NCBI GenBank assembly: GCA_963608705.1
Contig: CAVDHB010000051.1
Coordinates: 1 to 64,000 of the forward strand
DNA length: 64,000 nucleotides
Direction: 5' to 3'
Origin: CAVDHB01 sp963608705
Lineage (GTDB): Bacteria; Bacteroidota; Bacteroidia; Bacteroidales; Bacteroidaceae
Shown here: piece after piece, positions 1 through 8,799 of the stretch
How the letters are laid out: every line of letters begins with the position of its first letter
How positions within the stretch are numbered: the first letter of the stretch is position 1
Notes under the pieces: generated by a model
Database searches by the model: none
What the model saw: the letters and a program-made list of their open reading frames with translations, nothing else
Told to the model about the DNA's origin: nothing
Program-made: the position numbers and the translations under genes

Positions 1-20
1 TGACAAAAAACAGGAATATT

Positions 21-51
21 GCCTACACTAAGCCTACACTAGCCTACACTA
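21..51. repeat. Short tandem repeat (GCCTACACTA x3)
   Basis: Three consecutive copies of GCCTACACTA lie at 21-51, the first separated from the second by an extra A. The rest of 1-210 shows no coding or structured signal. No function is proposed. Confidence 0.7.
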
Positions 52-210
52 AACAACCTAAAATCACTGGAAATGGGCCCACATTGTACCATAGTCCTTT
101 ACTTTTTCGTTCATTTTCCTTCATAAAGTACACACAGAGAAGAAGATTTTCAATGTGTAGTATTTTTCCATTTATAAGATAGAATAAGGGCGCATTGCGT
201 TGAGATAACC

Positions 211-519
211 TTATACTCTCCAGTCAAACCTCTTCATTACCAAAGCCTTTTCCAGTTCCTTGACGCGGTTCCTCAAACAGACGTTCTCTTCTTGGTACTC
301 TTCTTTACTTCGTTTTGCCATATCCTTTGTCTTTGGACTTACAGGGGGCAAAGATAGAGATTTTTCACCAGACTCGTACTTCTCCAGCCATTTCTTTAGA
401 AGAATGGAACTGGATAAGTCATACTTCTTGCAACAAGCGTATTTGCTTCCTGAGGAATAATAGTCCCGAAGAACAGACAGCTTGAATTCCTCACTGTAAC
501 TCTTGTAATGCTTACTCAT
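211..519 (-). pseudogene. Transposase OrfA-like HTH protein, probably truncated
   Basis: A 102-residue product begins MSKHYKSYSEEF, followed by a helix-turn-helix region (about residues 8-55) and a coiled-coil-like stretch EENVCLRNRVKELEKAL (about 77-93). This layout is typical of the OrfA subunit of IS3-type transposases, which binds the IS ends. Bacteroidota relatives normally continue past KAL with about 20 more residues, whereas here the frame ends abruptly in KRFDWRV. No OrfB-like catalytic frame follows in the remaining 210 bases. I infer a decayed or truncated insertion sequence. A short intact accessory regulator is the alternative. Confidence 0.55.
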
Positions 520-531
520 TTATTACACATT

Positions 532-738
532 TTATTGTTCATAAATGTGTCTACCTGAGTCGGTATAAGACACCTGGAGGTTTGTGAGCTGACAGTTGGC
601 ACGTTTCATTCCACCAAGACTGCGGCAGTCCAAGTTGATGTTTTCAGGCAGGTGTGTAAATGAGTCCATAACGGTACTACAACGTTTTTCACTGAAAAAG
701 TTGCGAATTTCTGACAGAATTTTTGTGTTTTTACCCAT
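532..738 (-). CDS. Unrecognised 68-residue protein, possible transposase remnant
   Basis: The ORF starts with ATG (MGKNTKILSEIRNFF) and ends SGRHIYEQ. It sits 12 bp upstream of the transposase-like HTH gene on the same strand, so it may be the leading part of a mobile element or a degraded transposase. I do not recognise the family. Composition is unremarkable, and no signal peptide, membrane segment or metal-binding motif is visible. The coding call rests on length, ATG start and position only. Confidence 0.3.
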   Translation of the reverse strand: MGKNTKILSEIRNFFSEKRCSTVMDSFTHLPENINLDCRSLGGMKRANCQLTNLQVSYTDSGRHIYEQ

Positions 739-1036
739 GGCTTTGAGTCTTGAGTAATGTCTTTGTTATATCTAATTTGCTTAATTCCAATGATATAAGA
801 AAATATTCAAAGCTTTTATATACAATAAATTCAACCTCCAATTCTAAATCCGAAACTTGAGTTCTGATAGATGATTAAAATCGTAAATAGTTAGTATTAT
901 TGTGTTTATTATCAGATAGTTATATACTATTTATATACGCTATGAAAAGCAACAGATAGTGCAGTTGAGAAAAGTTAATAAATGCGTAAATCTATCCGTT
1001 TAATGGAATACCCTCTTTTTTTAGTTTTCAAATGAC

Positions 1037-1044
1037 TATCTTTG
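1037..1044 (+). promoter_or_regulatory. Possible -7 promoter box TATCTTTG
   Basis: TATCTTTG matches the Bacteroidota -7 consensus TAnnTTTG; a T-rich tract lies where the -33 element would be. It points towards the gene at 1504 but lies about 460 bp upstream, so it may serve a lost gene or give a long leader. Confidence 0.35.
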
Positions 1045-1238
1045 CATAAGTTCTCACCGTTTTTCCAAAAGCAAACTCTATTGAGATTTGTGATAGGAAA
1101 GCTGCTCACGCCGAACTGCATATCAAATAAACGTATGACAGCGGGCTATGGGGAGGGAAAGAGAACTGACAAAAGATGAAGGCGTTTACTTGACGCTTTG
1201 TTCTTGACACATAGAAATCTGGCAGTTTCGAATTGTTA

Positions 1239-1454
1239 GTCAAAATCAAAGCAACGGTAGATGTCCATGGGTATGTTATATCCGATTTTGTATACAGACA
1301 ATCCTTGTCGATTGTTTGCATCATTCTCGTTTATATACATATCGGCGTGGGCTTCGGCGTTGCTCGTTTCGACTAACAGGGCAATGCCAGAGCCTCTATG
1401 TGTGGGACGAGTAACAGGCAGATTCCCACGCTTTTCTTTTTTGCCTAATAACAT
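1239..1454 (-). pseudogene. Possible C-terminal gene remnant of unknown family
   Basis: On the minus strand a coherent frame encodes about 72 residues starting near MMLLGKKEKRG, containing PVTRPTHRGSGIALLVE and ending IPMDIYRCFDFD. Its codon and amino-acid composition look like real coding sequence, unlike the plus-strand shadow across it. No upstream part of a gene is present, because the frame runs into the divergent gene at 1504. I do not recognise the family and treat it as a surviving 3' fragment. The rest of 739-1503 shows no other gene. Confidence 0.3.
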
Positions 1455-1503
1455 CATGTAAATTTCTGACTTTTGGGAATCAGGTCTGCTGTATGGTTTA
1501 GAG

Positions 1504-2901
1504 ATGAAGCAAAATGAGCGAGCTGGAATTATGCGAATAGCTTCTGATATTATAATGGCTGATTCTATCATAGATCTCAGAGAAATCGAGTATTTAGATG
1601 GAATTAAGGAGAAATATCGTATAACGAAGAATGATGAAGTTATAAGTAATACTATGACTTTGGCTAATGCTATTTGCTTATTAAAAAACTCATCACCAAG
1701 CTTAATTCATGATGTTATTGGGGATTTCTATAATTTAGCTTTATCCGATATAGCTTTTAGTAAAGAAGAAATATTTATTTTACTTGCAATAATTGTATGT
1801 TTGTCTAAAGATATTTTTGCGCAGGCTGAAATATATTCAACGGTGCTTCCGGGTAATACTATAGTTGAAAAATCGCAAATACTATATATTGAGGGAGAAT
1901 TTTATAAAGAAGCAAATAAAGAGATTTTAAATGCTTATAGGGAAATATCGAATGAATTTCGACTTATAGGACTGAATTTTGTCTATCTACCTAAAGTTAG
2001 CGAACATTATAAATTGCTGCCTCAAAGTAAACTGTTGTCATTACTGTCGTTTCTATATCCTGACATCTCAGAAAAAAGGATGGGTGATATGATAAAGCAA
2101 TTAACGACATTGAGCACTTCGGATTTTTGCAAGGAAGGTATAGTTGGTAAAATGAATATTAAAGATTTAGATAAATCTTTACCTTCCATGCTTTTATGTA
2201 TAAATGAATCGGTTGTAAATGGAAATGTTTATTCCAATTTCTTATCTATAACTCTTGAAAAAGACGCAATTGATATGACAAAGGATTTAACTGATTTGTT
2301 TATGAATTTATATAAGCCAAGGGTGTTAAGCTCAACTTTTGGAGGTAAAGAAAGATTCGTTTATCGAGGGTATTACAAACAGGTGCTTGATATATTTATA
2401 GATAGAAAAGGAATTAGGAGCAGAGTAGTTATAGATTTGCTCAATAGTAAAATATATTTTCCAGAAGCAGAAGTTGAGTTATTAAAACTCCATAGGAGAG
2501 AAAAGGCATTATATGCTTTGTTTTTATTAGAATCCAGATGTGGCGGAATAAATTTCAGCAAGCCTGAGAATGCAAGAGCATTAAAGAAGTTTGATCATCG
2601 TATGGGATTGATACAGCATAAGTATGAAATGATTTATGAAGGATTTGGTGGTGATAGGGACAAGGCTCCGAAGATATGTATATCTGAGAATAGATTACCA
2701 ATGTTAAGCCTTATAAAACGACAAATTCGTTCCATTAGTGAAGTGTTAAGCAATTCGGATGACTATCTTGTTCAACGGAATATTTTCGGAAATTATTGTG
2801 TGGCTATTCCTCCAGAATTATGTCTATGTTATGATACCCAAACAATGAAAGTTTGTCGTTTTGAAGATTCCGATTTTTGGAGTCGGATATTGGCGTTGTA
2901 A
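1504..2901 (+). CDS. TerB-like helical protein leading the ter cluster
   Basis: This 465-residue soluble protein has no signal peptide or membrane segment. Residues 1-120 are mostly helical, with acidic patches (ADSIIDLREIEYLDG near 20-35 and LSDIAFSKEEIF near 80-92) that resemble the paired acidic repeats of TerB domains, which bind divalent cations. The C-terminal half (about 280-350) has a basic segment, RKGIRSRVVIDLL then LLKLHRREKAL, that could be a nucleic-acid-binding or scaffold helix bundle; this is only a guess. It is co-directional with three TerD genes that begin 111 bp downstream, after a separate -7 box, so it may be its own transcription unit. The TerB assignment rests on the N-terminal pattern plus context, and a diverged island-specific protein is possible. 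Confidence 0.55.
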   Translation: MKQNERAGIMRIASDIIMADSIIDLREIEYLDGIKEKYRITKNDEVISNTMTLANAICLLKNSSPSLIHDVIGDFYNLALSDIAFSKEEIFILLAIIVCLSKDIFAQAEIYSTVLPGNTIVEKSQILYIEGEFYKEANKEILNAYREISNEFRLIGLNFVYLPKVSEHYKLLPQSKLLSLLSFLYPDISEKRMGDMIKQLTTLSTSDFCKEGIVGKMNIKDLDKSLPSMLLCINESVVNGNVYSNFLSITLEKDAIDMTKDLTDLFMNLYKPRVLSSTFGGKERFVYRGYYKQVLDIFIDRKGIRSRVVIDLLNSKIYFPEAEVELLKLHRREKALYALFLLESRCGGINFSKPENARALKKFDHRMGLIQHKYEMIYEGFGGDRDKAPKICISENRLPMLSLIKRQIRSISEVLSNSDDYLVQRNIFGNYCVAIPPELCLCYDTQTMKVCRFEDSDFWSRILAL

Positions 2902-2980
2902 TCTTGCAATTAATTATCTTCGAATTATATGACCGGTGGTTGCAATATTGTGGAAATATATAAATCCGATGTTTATTCTC

Positions 2981-2988
2981 TAACTTTG
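2981..2988 (+). promoter_or_regulatory. -7 promoter box TAACTTTG for the ter operon
   Basis: TAACTTTG matches the Bacteroidota -7 consensus TAnnTTTG and lies 24 bp before the first TerD start. No good TTTG -33 element is seen at the usual spacing, so promoter strength is unclear. Confidence 0.5.
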
Positions 2989-3012
2989 CAGCAGAATTAA
3001 TATGTTACAACT

Positions 3013-3570
3013 ATGGCAATTATATTAGAGAAAGGACAGCGGATAGGCATAGGCTTGTCAAAAGTTAGTGTAGGTCTGGGATGGGATCCGAATGAAGGAA
3101 CAGGTTATGACTTCGATTTGGATGCTTCAGCTTTTATGCTGGGTGGCAACAAGAAAATCCCCAATGACAATTATTTCATCTATTATAATAATCCCAAATC
3201 ACCTGATACTGCAATAGAGTCAACTGGTGATGACACTACTGGAGGTAATAGTGATGGAGGAGATGATGAAACTTTGAATGTTGATTTGCAGAAAGTAGAC
3301 TCATCCATTCAAGAGATTTTGTTTGTTGCCACTATATATAAGGCAGATGAAAGAAAACAGAATTTCGGTCAAGTTAGAAACTCTTATATCCGCATTTACA
3401 ATTCGGTTACAAACGAGGAAATAGCTCGCTATGACTTGGATGAAGATTTTTCTATAGAAACCGCAGTTGAATTTGGTCGCCTGTATCGCCGTGGAGAAGA
3501 ATGGAAATTCGAGGCTATGGGCATAGGGAATAAAGGCGGTTTACAAGCACTTGTGAATAAATACCAATAA
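3013..3570 (+). CDS. terD: TerD-family Ca2+-binding stress protein (copy 1)
   Basis: This 185-residue protein is the normal length for TerD. It shows the family signatures: LGWDPN at about 22-27, the acidic Ca2+-ligand stretch YDFDLDAS at about 32-39, GGDDETLNVDL near 88-98, NFGQVRNSYIRIY near 118-130, and the C-terminal GGLQALV. TerD proteins are cytosolic beta-sandwich Ca2+-binding proteins linked to tellurite, phage and membrane stress, and all proposed ligands appear intact here. It is followed 2 bp later by a second TerD gene, so the two are almost certainly co-transcribed. The role within this particular cluster is inferred from family and context. Confidence 0.9.
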   Translation: MAIILEKGQRIGIGLSKVSVGLGWDPNEGTGYDFDLDASAFMLGGNKKIPNDNYFIYYNNPKSPDTAIESTGDDTTGGNSDGGDDETLNVDLQKVDSSIQEILFVATIYKADERKQNFGQVRNSYIRIYNSVTNEEIARYDLDEDFSIETAVEFGRLYRRGEEWKFEAMGIGNKGGLQALVNKYQ

Positions 3571-3572
3571 GT

Positions 3573-4259
3573 ATGCCGATAAATCTTGTAAAAGGACAAA
3601 ACCACGTACTTAACATGAATATTTTTCATGTTGGACTTGGTTGGGATGTGAACGAAGATGCGTCATCGTATGATTTTGACCTTGATGTTTCGGCATTTAT
3701 GGTTAATTCAAATCATAAGATACCTACTGATGATTATTTAGTTTTCTACAATTCGGAGAAACGACTGAGAGTGTATCTTGATGGTCGTAATAAGGGAGAA
3801 TTAGTGGAACCTCGTAAAATCTGTTCATATACAGAATGGACTTCTAATGATGATATGCGGTCGCAATCTCGCCCAGTTGATCCGGAAATGTCAGTTATAG
3901 GATCTATTGACGACGAGGACGGTTCTACATCAGAAAGTGGCGATGATGAAATCATGGATATTGACCTTTCTAAAGTCCGAACTGATATACAAGAGATAAT
4001 AATAACGGTAAGTATTCATAAACATGAAGAAAGGAAACAGAACTTCGGTCAAGTGGATAGAGCCTATGTTCGTCTTTATAAGCAAGGACAAGAAGCTGAA
4101 GGACAAGGTGAATTTGTATATGATTTAACAGAAGATTTCTCAACCTGTGCTTCTATTGAATTTTGTAGGTTATATCGTCGTAATAACGAATGGAAAATTC
4201 AAGCGACAGGAATTGGTCATCATGGCGGTCTTGAAGAATTAGTGAAAAAGTTCTCGTAA
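3573..4259 (+). CDS. terD: TerD-family protein (copy 2) with internal insertion
   Basis: The 228-residue product carries LGWDVN (about 22-27), YDFDLDVS (about 33-40), GDDEIMDIDLSKV and NFGQVDRAYVRLY, so the TerD fold and Ca2+ ligands look complete. It is about 43 residues longer than copy 1. The extra length lies mainly between the first strand block and the GDDE motif (roughly 68-115), a polar segment containing EPRKICSYTEW and ending in an acidic run IGSIDDEDG. The insertion would sit at a loop and may provide a partner-binding surface, which is inference. The start ATG is 2 bp after the stop of copy 1. Confidence 0.88.
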   Translation: MPINLVKGQNHVLNMNIFHVGLGWDVNEDASSYDFDLDVSAFMVNSNHKIPTDDYLVFYNSEKRLRVYLDGRNKGELVEPRKICSYTEWTSNDDMRSQSRPVDPEMSVIGSIDDEDGSTSESGDDEIMDIDLSKVRTDIQEIIITVSIHKHEERKQNFGQVDRAYVRLYKQGQEAEGQGEFVYDLTEDFSTCASIEFCRLYRRNNEWKIQATGIGHHGGLEELVKKFS

Positions 4260-4331
4260 GTGGCTTGAGATGAGAATTCAATTATTCACCCAGAAATAAA
4301 GATGAAATAACGTGATTATACAATTATAATT

Positions 4332-5015
4332 ATGGCAATACGATTAGAAAAAGGACAGCGCATAAATCTTGAAAAAGATAATGGCGCAAAACTTACCAAC
4401 TTTTGTGTAGGTTGTAACTGGGGAGCTATTGTTGTTAAAAAAACTGGCTTCTTGGGAGTTGGAACAAAAAAGGAAGAATTAGACGTAGATGTAGATTTGA
4501 GTTGTGTTATGACTGACAATAAAGGACAACTTATTGATACATTATATTCTCCTTTATATAAAAAAGAATTTTTCCAAGCTGCAAATCTCCCAGTTGGAAA
4601 AGATTGGTCAACTGACAAGTCAATGTATCACACTCCAGATGATACCGAAGGAGACAAAGGTGGTGATGATGGATTGGACAATGAAATAATTACAGTTGAT
4701 CTCACAAAGGTAAATCCAAACATCGATCAGATTTTCTTTTTCTTGAACATTTATCAACCACGTAATATAGATTTCCAAAAGATTCCATATGTGGCAATTC
4801 GTATGTACGAAGGTACTCCTGAAAAAGTAAAGTCTGTTTTTGCCCAATATGATGTAGCCAAAGAAGACCAATTCATGGGGAAGAATGCGCTTATTATGGG
4901 AAAATTATATCGTCGTAATGGGGATTGGAAGTTTGCAGCTATAGGCGATGCTTTTGATGATCAAAATGATTTGCGACAGACAGTAAAAAGAATACTAACT
5001 TCATATTCAAGATAA
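4332..5015 (+). CDS. Divergent TerD-family protein (copy 3)
   Basis: This 227-residue protein keeps the TerD plan (IRLEKGQRINLEK at the start, DNEIITVDLTKVNPNI in the middle, LYRRNGDWKFAAIGD near the end). The first acidic block is remodelled: the usual GLGWD segment is replaced by VGCNWG followed by a Gly/Lys loop, and the ligand stretch reads LDVDVDLSC. The NFGQV motif is also changed to NIDFQKIPYV. It is clearly a paralogue of its neighbours but belongs to a different TerD subgroup. A 72-bp gap separates it from copy 2, and the next gene starts 3 bp after its stop. Confidence 0.8.
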   Translation: MAIRLEKGQRINLEKDNGAKLTNFCVGCNWGAIVVKKTGFLGVGTKKEELDVDVDLSCVMTDNKGQLIDTLYSPLYKKEFFQAANLPVGKDWSTDKSMYHTPDDTEGDKGGDDGLDNEIITVDLTKVNPNIDQIFFFLNIYQPRNIDFQKIPYVAIRMYEGTPEKVKSVFAQYDVAKEDQFMGKNALIMGKLYRRNGDWKFAAIGDAFDDQNDLRQTVKRILTSYSR

Positions 5016-5018
5016 ATT

Positions 5019-5657
5019 ATGAGAAGATTACCCGTATATTTATTATTGGATACCTCTGGCTCTATGTATGGAGAACCCATTGAAGCGGTCAAGAATGGTG
5101 TTCAAACCCTTATTTCCACTTTACGTGGAGATCCCTATGCTTTGGAAACGGCGTATATCAGTATCATTACATTTGATTCTACTGCTCAGCAGATAACTCC
5201 TCTTACAGAATTATCAGCTTTTCAACAGCCACAAATAGAAGCAAATGGATGTACTGCATTAGGAGAAGCTTTGGCTTTACTCGCACAAAAGGTGGATACA
5301 GAAATCGTCAAGACAACGCAAGAAGTAAAAGGGGATTGGAAACCTTTGGTCTTTCTCATGACAGATGGAGAGCCTACAGACGACTTGCAGAAAGGTTTGA
5401 GTGAATTTCAGAAAAGGAAATTCGGAATGGTTGTAGCTTGTGCTGCAGGTCAAGGAGCGAATACAAATACGCTGAAACAAATCACTGAAAATGTAGTTCA
5501 GCTTGATACTGCTGACAGTGCAACGATAAAAGCCTTTTTTAAATGGGTCAGCGCAAGTATTAGCACAGGAAGTCAAAAGGTGGAAGATGCCCATGGCGAT
5601 GTAGCGACAATGAGCGAATTACCACCTCCTCCCCCAGAAGTAAATATTGTAGTATAA
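5019..5657 (+). CDS. TerY-type von Willebrand factor A protein (copy 1)
   Basis: The product (212 residues) is a single vWA domain without signal peptide, so it is cytosolic. A complete MIDAS metal site is visible: DTSGS at 11-15, the threonine in GCTALG (near 73), and DGEPTD (near 117). A Pro-rich tail (SELPPPPPEV) precedes the last residues. TerY-like vWA proteins are predicted adaptors that pair with a kinase and a PP2C phosphatase, and both partners are encoded downstream here. It starts 3 bp after the third TerD gene. Confidence 0.85.
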   Translation: MRRLPVYLLLDTSGSMYGEPIEAVKNGVQTLISTLRGDPYALETAYISIITFDSTAQQITPLTELSAFQQPQIEANGCTALGEALALLAQKVDTEIVKTTQEVKGDWKPLVFLMTDGEPTDDLQKGLSEFQKRKFGMVVACAAGQGANTNTLKQITENVVQLDTADSATIKAFFKWVSASISTGSQKVEDAHGDVATMSELPPPPPEVNIVV

Positions 5658-5665
5658 AAAGAACA

Positions 5666-5693
5666 AAGTGGCACGAAATGATTTGTGCCACTT
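5666..5693 (+). promoter_or_regulatory. Intra-operon hairpin between two vWA genes
   Basis: A perfect 9-bp stem, AAGTGGCAC / GTGCCACTT, with a 10-base loop fills most of the 56-bp gap between the first and second vWA genes. There is no T-tract, so it is more likely an mRNA-stability or processing element than a terminator. Confidence 0.5.
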
Positions 5694-5713
5694 ACTCTAT
5701 AACTTAATCAATA

Positions 5714-6349
5714 ATGAGACATTTGCCTGTATATATATTGATAGACACTAGCGGTTCTATGAAAGGAGAACCAATAGAGAGTGTTAAAGTAGGATTGGCT
5801 GATATGATTGCAACTCTTCGTCAAGACCCTTATGCTTTAGAAACAGTTTGTATAAGTGTAATTACTTTTGACAGAGAAGTCAGCCAGATTCTTCCTCTAA
5901 CAGAACTTGCAGATTTACAGGTCCCCAATATTGTCACGCCTGATTCAGGACCCACATTTTTGGGAAAAGCATTAGAAGTTCTTTGTAACCGCATTGGTAT
6001 AGAGGTTCAAAAAGGAACACCTGAACAAAAAGGTGATTGGCGACCGTTACTTTTCGTTTTGACAGACGGTAAGCCTTCTGATATTCAGGTCTATGAAAAT
6101 ATTATTCCTAAAGTCAAAAGTGAAAATTTTGCAAGCATTGTTGCTTGTGCTGCCGGCCCGAAAGCCAAAATAGAGCCACTAAAAAAGCTTACAGATCAGG
6201 TTTTTACTCTTGATACTATGGATGCTACATCTTTTAAGAAATTCTTTGTTTGGGTTTCTGATGTCATAGGAATTGGTGGAAAGAGTGTCGGAACAACCGA
6301 CTCGTTGGAATTGCCAGGTCCTCCAGCAGAAGTAAATTTTGTAATTTGA
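5714..6349 (+). CDS. TerY-type von Willebrand factor A protein (copy 2)
   Basis: This 211-residue vWA domain is closely similar to copy 1 along its whole length. MIDAS residues are DTSGS (11-15), the threonine in SGPTFLG, and the aspartate of DGKPSD. It too ends in a short Pro-containing tail (LPGPPAEV). No signal peptide or membrane segment is present. It arises most simply by tandem duplication of the neighbouring vWA gene, and the retained metal site suggests both copies remain functional. It lies 4 bp before the third copy. Confidence 0.85.
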   Translation: MRHLPVYILIDTSGSMKGEPIESVKVGLADMIATLRQDPYALETVCISVITFDREVSQILPLTELADLQVPNIVTPDSGPTFLGKALEVLCNRIGIEVQKGTPEQKGDWRPLLFVLTDGKPSDIQVYENIIPKVKSENFASIVACAAGPKAKIEPLKKLTDQVFTLDTMDATSFKKFFVWVSDVIGIGGKSVGTTDSLELPGPPAEVNFVI

Positions 6350-6353
6350 TTTT

Positions 6354-7400
6354 ATGAGAAGATTGCCTATATATTTTCTGATAGATGTATCAGAATCAAT
6401 GATTGGAACTCCCATCACCCAAGTTGAAATGGGAATGAGAAATATCATCCAAGAATTACGGACAGATCCTTATGCCCTAGAAACGGTATTTGTCTCTGTA
6501 ATCGTGTTTGCAGGAAAAGCAAAGATTTTATCTCCATTGACAGAATTGTATAAGTTCTACCCACCACAATTCCCAATCGGCGGAGGTACATCATTGGGGA
6601 CTGCATTGAATTGTCTAATGGACAACATAGATAAATCTGTGAAGAAAACTACGGTTGAAATGAAAGGCGATTGGAAACCCATCATATTTCTTTTTACAGA
6701 TGGCACACCGACAGATAATCCACAACCGGCTTTCAATCGTTGGAATATGCAATATCGAAAGAATGCAAATTTGGTCTGTATATCTATAGGAGACAATACA
6801 GACACAAAAATGCTGGGAACTATCTCTGATAATGTACTAAGATTGAACGATACAGGAGAACAATCCTTTAAGGCATTTTTTAAATGGGTTACAGCATCGA
6901 TTAAATCGACAAGTGTTTCTGTGACAGATGCAGGTAGTGATGATATTCAGCTTGCATCGACTTCAGGGATTAATTTGGAAAAAATCGATACAACAAAGGA
7001 TTGTGTCGTAGATGAAAATTTTGTTGTATTATTAGGCAAATGTTCCAATACAAAGAAAGAATATCTCATAAAATACGCAAAGCACATGGGTAAAATTCCT
7101 GGATTAGAACAATTAGATGTGAAAGGGAGGGATTATAAACTTGTTGGAGCTTATCCCATAGATGATAAAAGTTATGAGGAATTGAGCAATGGGAAATCGA
7201 ATCGAAACATAAACACAATGTCTTTAGTCGGAGCACCTACTTGTCCGTGTTGTGGTAATCAATTTGGGCTAGTTGTATGCGAATGCGGTAATATTATGTG
7301 TTCAGATGGAGAAACGACAGCATGTCCTTGGTGTGGCATGGAGGGCTCATTAGACGCAATTGGTGGAGATGGAATGAACATAAAACGAGGGAGGGGATAA
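6354..7400 (+). CDS. TerY-type vWA protein with C-terminal zinc-ribbon domain (copy 3)
   Basis: The product (348 residues) joins an N-terminal vWA domain (about 1-200) to a C-terminal extension of the TerY-C type. The first MIDAS motif is DVSES rather than DTSGS, followed by GGTSLG and DGTPTD, so the site is probably still metal-competent. The C-terminus has cysteine pairs CPCCG (about 297-301), CEC, C, and CPWCG (about 324-328), consistent with a double zinc ribbon. This third copy therefore has an added binding module that the other two lack and may be the one that contacts the kinase or phosphatase. The phosphatase gene starts 2 bp after its stop. Confidence 0.85.
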   Translation: MRRLPIYFLIDVSESMIGTPITQVEMGMRNIIQELRTDPYALETVFVSVIVFAGKAKILSPLTELYKFYPPQFPIGGGTSLGTALNCLMDNIDKSVKKTTVEMKGDWKPIIFLFTDGTPTDNPQPAFNRWNMQYRKNANLVCISIGDNTDTKMLGTISDNVLRLNDTGEQSFKAFFKWVTASIKSTSVSVTDAGSDDIQLASTSGINLEKIDTTKDCVVDENFVVLLGKCSNTKKEYLIKYAKHMGKIPGLEQLDVKGRDYKLVGAYPIDDKSYEELSNGKSNRNINTMSLVGAPTCPCCGNQFGLVVCECGNIMCSDGETTACPWCGMEGSLDAIGGDGMNIKRGRG

Positions 7401-7402
7401 GT

Positions 7403-8788
7403 ATGAATATTGAAAAGGTCATTGATATCTTCTTTAGTAATGGAGAATCAGAGGAGCGCAAAGAGAACTTTCTCAAATATCTCGCAGATAAATTGTGGAA
7501 AGAATATAACGAATATCTTATGAACGAAGCAGTTGTAATTGAAAATAAGGTGAAAGAGTTGCCCATCGTTATTCCTAACGCATCTATTAGGAAATCATAC
7601 GATGAAGTTGTCAATATTCCATGTGAAGGAATGACGGACATCAAACTCTCTGGACTTACTGAAGAAGAGCATGGATTGAAAATTGAGAAACAGGAAGATG
7701 GAAAGTCATTTAGAATAAGTGGTTTGCCTAAAAAAAGTGGAACTTTTGATCTTGTTTTACAGTATAAATATCATGGTCTATCTATTGAACGTCCTTTTTT
7801 AGAACGTATCTTGCAGATTATAGTAAATCCAGATCCTCGTGATTTGTGGAAAAATATTCCGGTTCCTGAAGATATAGAATATCCCAAAGAAGATACGGAT
7901 AAAGAATATTTGAAAGTGGAATCGCTACCTGATGGTACTCCACAAAAAGATATTGTCGCTGCAAGTAAACGAGGACGGTCACATGCACAAGAAGGTAAAC
8001 CAAGGGATGATCATTTCCGTCTCTATCATGACGAAAAAACGAATTGGTATGTCATTGCTGTTGCTGATGGTGCTGGTTCTGCTCAATATTCTCGTCAAGG
8101 TTCAAGAATAGCTTGCGACACTGCTGTCCAACATTGTGAAGAACAATTGGCTAATTCGGAAGGTCTTGATAAGAAAATTAATGTCTATCACCTTAATCAA
8201 AAAACAGAAGAAGCAGGACAAGTAATTAGTGCAGATATATACAAAATAGTTGGTAATGCCGCATTGAAAGCTCATAAGGCAATTGCTATGGAAGCGCAAC
8301 AGAAAGGACGAAAAATAAAAGAATATTCTACTACGCTCCTGTTGGCAATATGCAAGAAATTTGAGTTTGGTTGGTTTGTCGCCTCTTTTTGGGTAGGCGA
8401 TGGCGCTATATGCCTCTATGATGAAAAAAACAAAACTGCAACCATGCTTGGAATGCCAGATGAAGGAGAATATGCAGGTCAAACAAGATTTTTAACAATG
8501 CCTGAAATCTTCACAGATTCTACGAAATTCTACCAAAGAATGAATTGTAGGATTGTCCCGGATTTTACCGCATTATTCTTGATGACAGATGGGGTTAGCG
8601 ATCCAAAATTTGAAACAGATGCTAATCTGAAATCGTATGATAAATGGAGCGGCTTATGGAATGACCTTCGTGAAAATGGTGTTGAGCTAACAGATGACAA
8701 TGAAGATGCGGCTGAGCAACTTTTGAATTGGTTAGACTTTTGGTCTCCGGGAAATCATGATGATAGAACTATAGCAATATTGTATTAA
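7403..8788 (+). CDS. PP2C-family protein phosphatase of the TerY-P triad
   Basis: I place the start at ATG 7403 (MNIEKVIDIFF), just after a purine-rich GAGGGAGGGGATAAG ribosome site, because an upstream in-frame start would overlap the vWA gene by about 100 bp. The 461-residue protein has an N-terminal helical part, a putative Ig-like domain (about 65-140, ending in a LVLQYKYHG strand), and a C-terminal PP2C domain. Metal-binding motifs are visible: RDDHF (about 200), VADGAGSA (about 221), GDGAICLY, MTDGVSD (about 393) and DDRTIAIL near the end. PP2C enzymes remove phosphate from Ser/Thr, and here the neighbouring kinase is the obvious counterpart. Confidence 0.85.
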   Translation: MNIEKVIDIFFSNGESEERKENFLKYLADKLWKEYNEYLMNEAVVIENKVKELPIVIPNASIRKSYDEVVNIPCEGMTDIKLSGLTEEEHGLKIEKQEDGKSFRISGLPKKSGTFDLVLQYKYHGLSIERPFLERILQIIVNPDPRDLWKNIPVPEDIEYPKEDTDKEYLKVESLPDGTPQKDIVAASKRGRSHAQEGKPRDDHFRLYHDEKTNWYVIAVADGAGSAQYSRQGSRIACDTAVQHCEEQLANSEGLDKKINVYHLNQKTEEAGQVISADIYKIVGNAALKAHKAIAMEAQQKGRKIKEYSTTLLLAICKKFEFGWFVASFWVGDGAICLYDEKNKTATMLGMPDEGEYAGQTRFLTMPEIFTDSTKFYQRMNCRIVPDFTALFLMTDGVSDPKFETDANLKSYDKWSGLWNDLRENGVELTDDNEDAAEQLLNWLDFWSPGNHDDRTIAILY

Positions 8789-8799
8789 AACAAGAGTAT

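Noticed and set aside
3013..7400. Classical tellurite-resistance operon
   Set aside because: No TerC or TerA and no tellurite methyltransferase is present, so a dedicated tellurite function is not supported despite the TerD genes.
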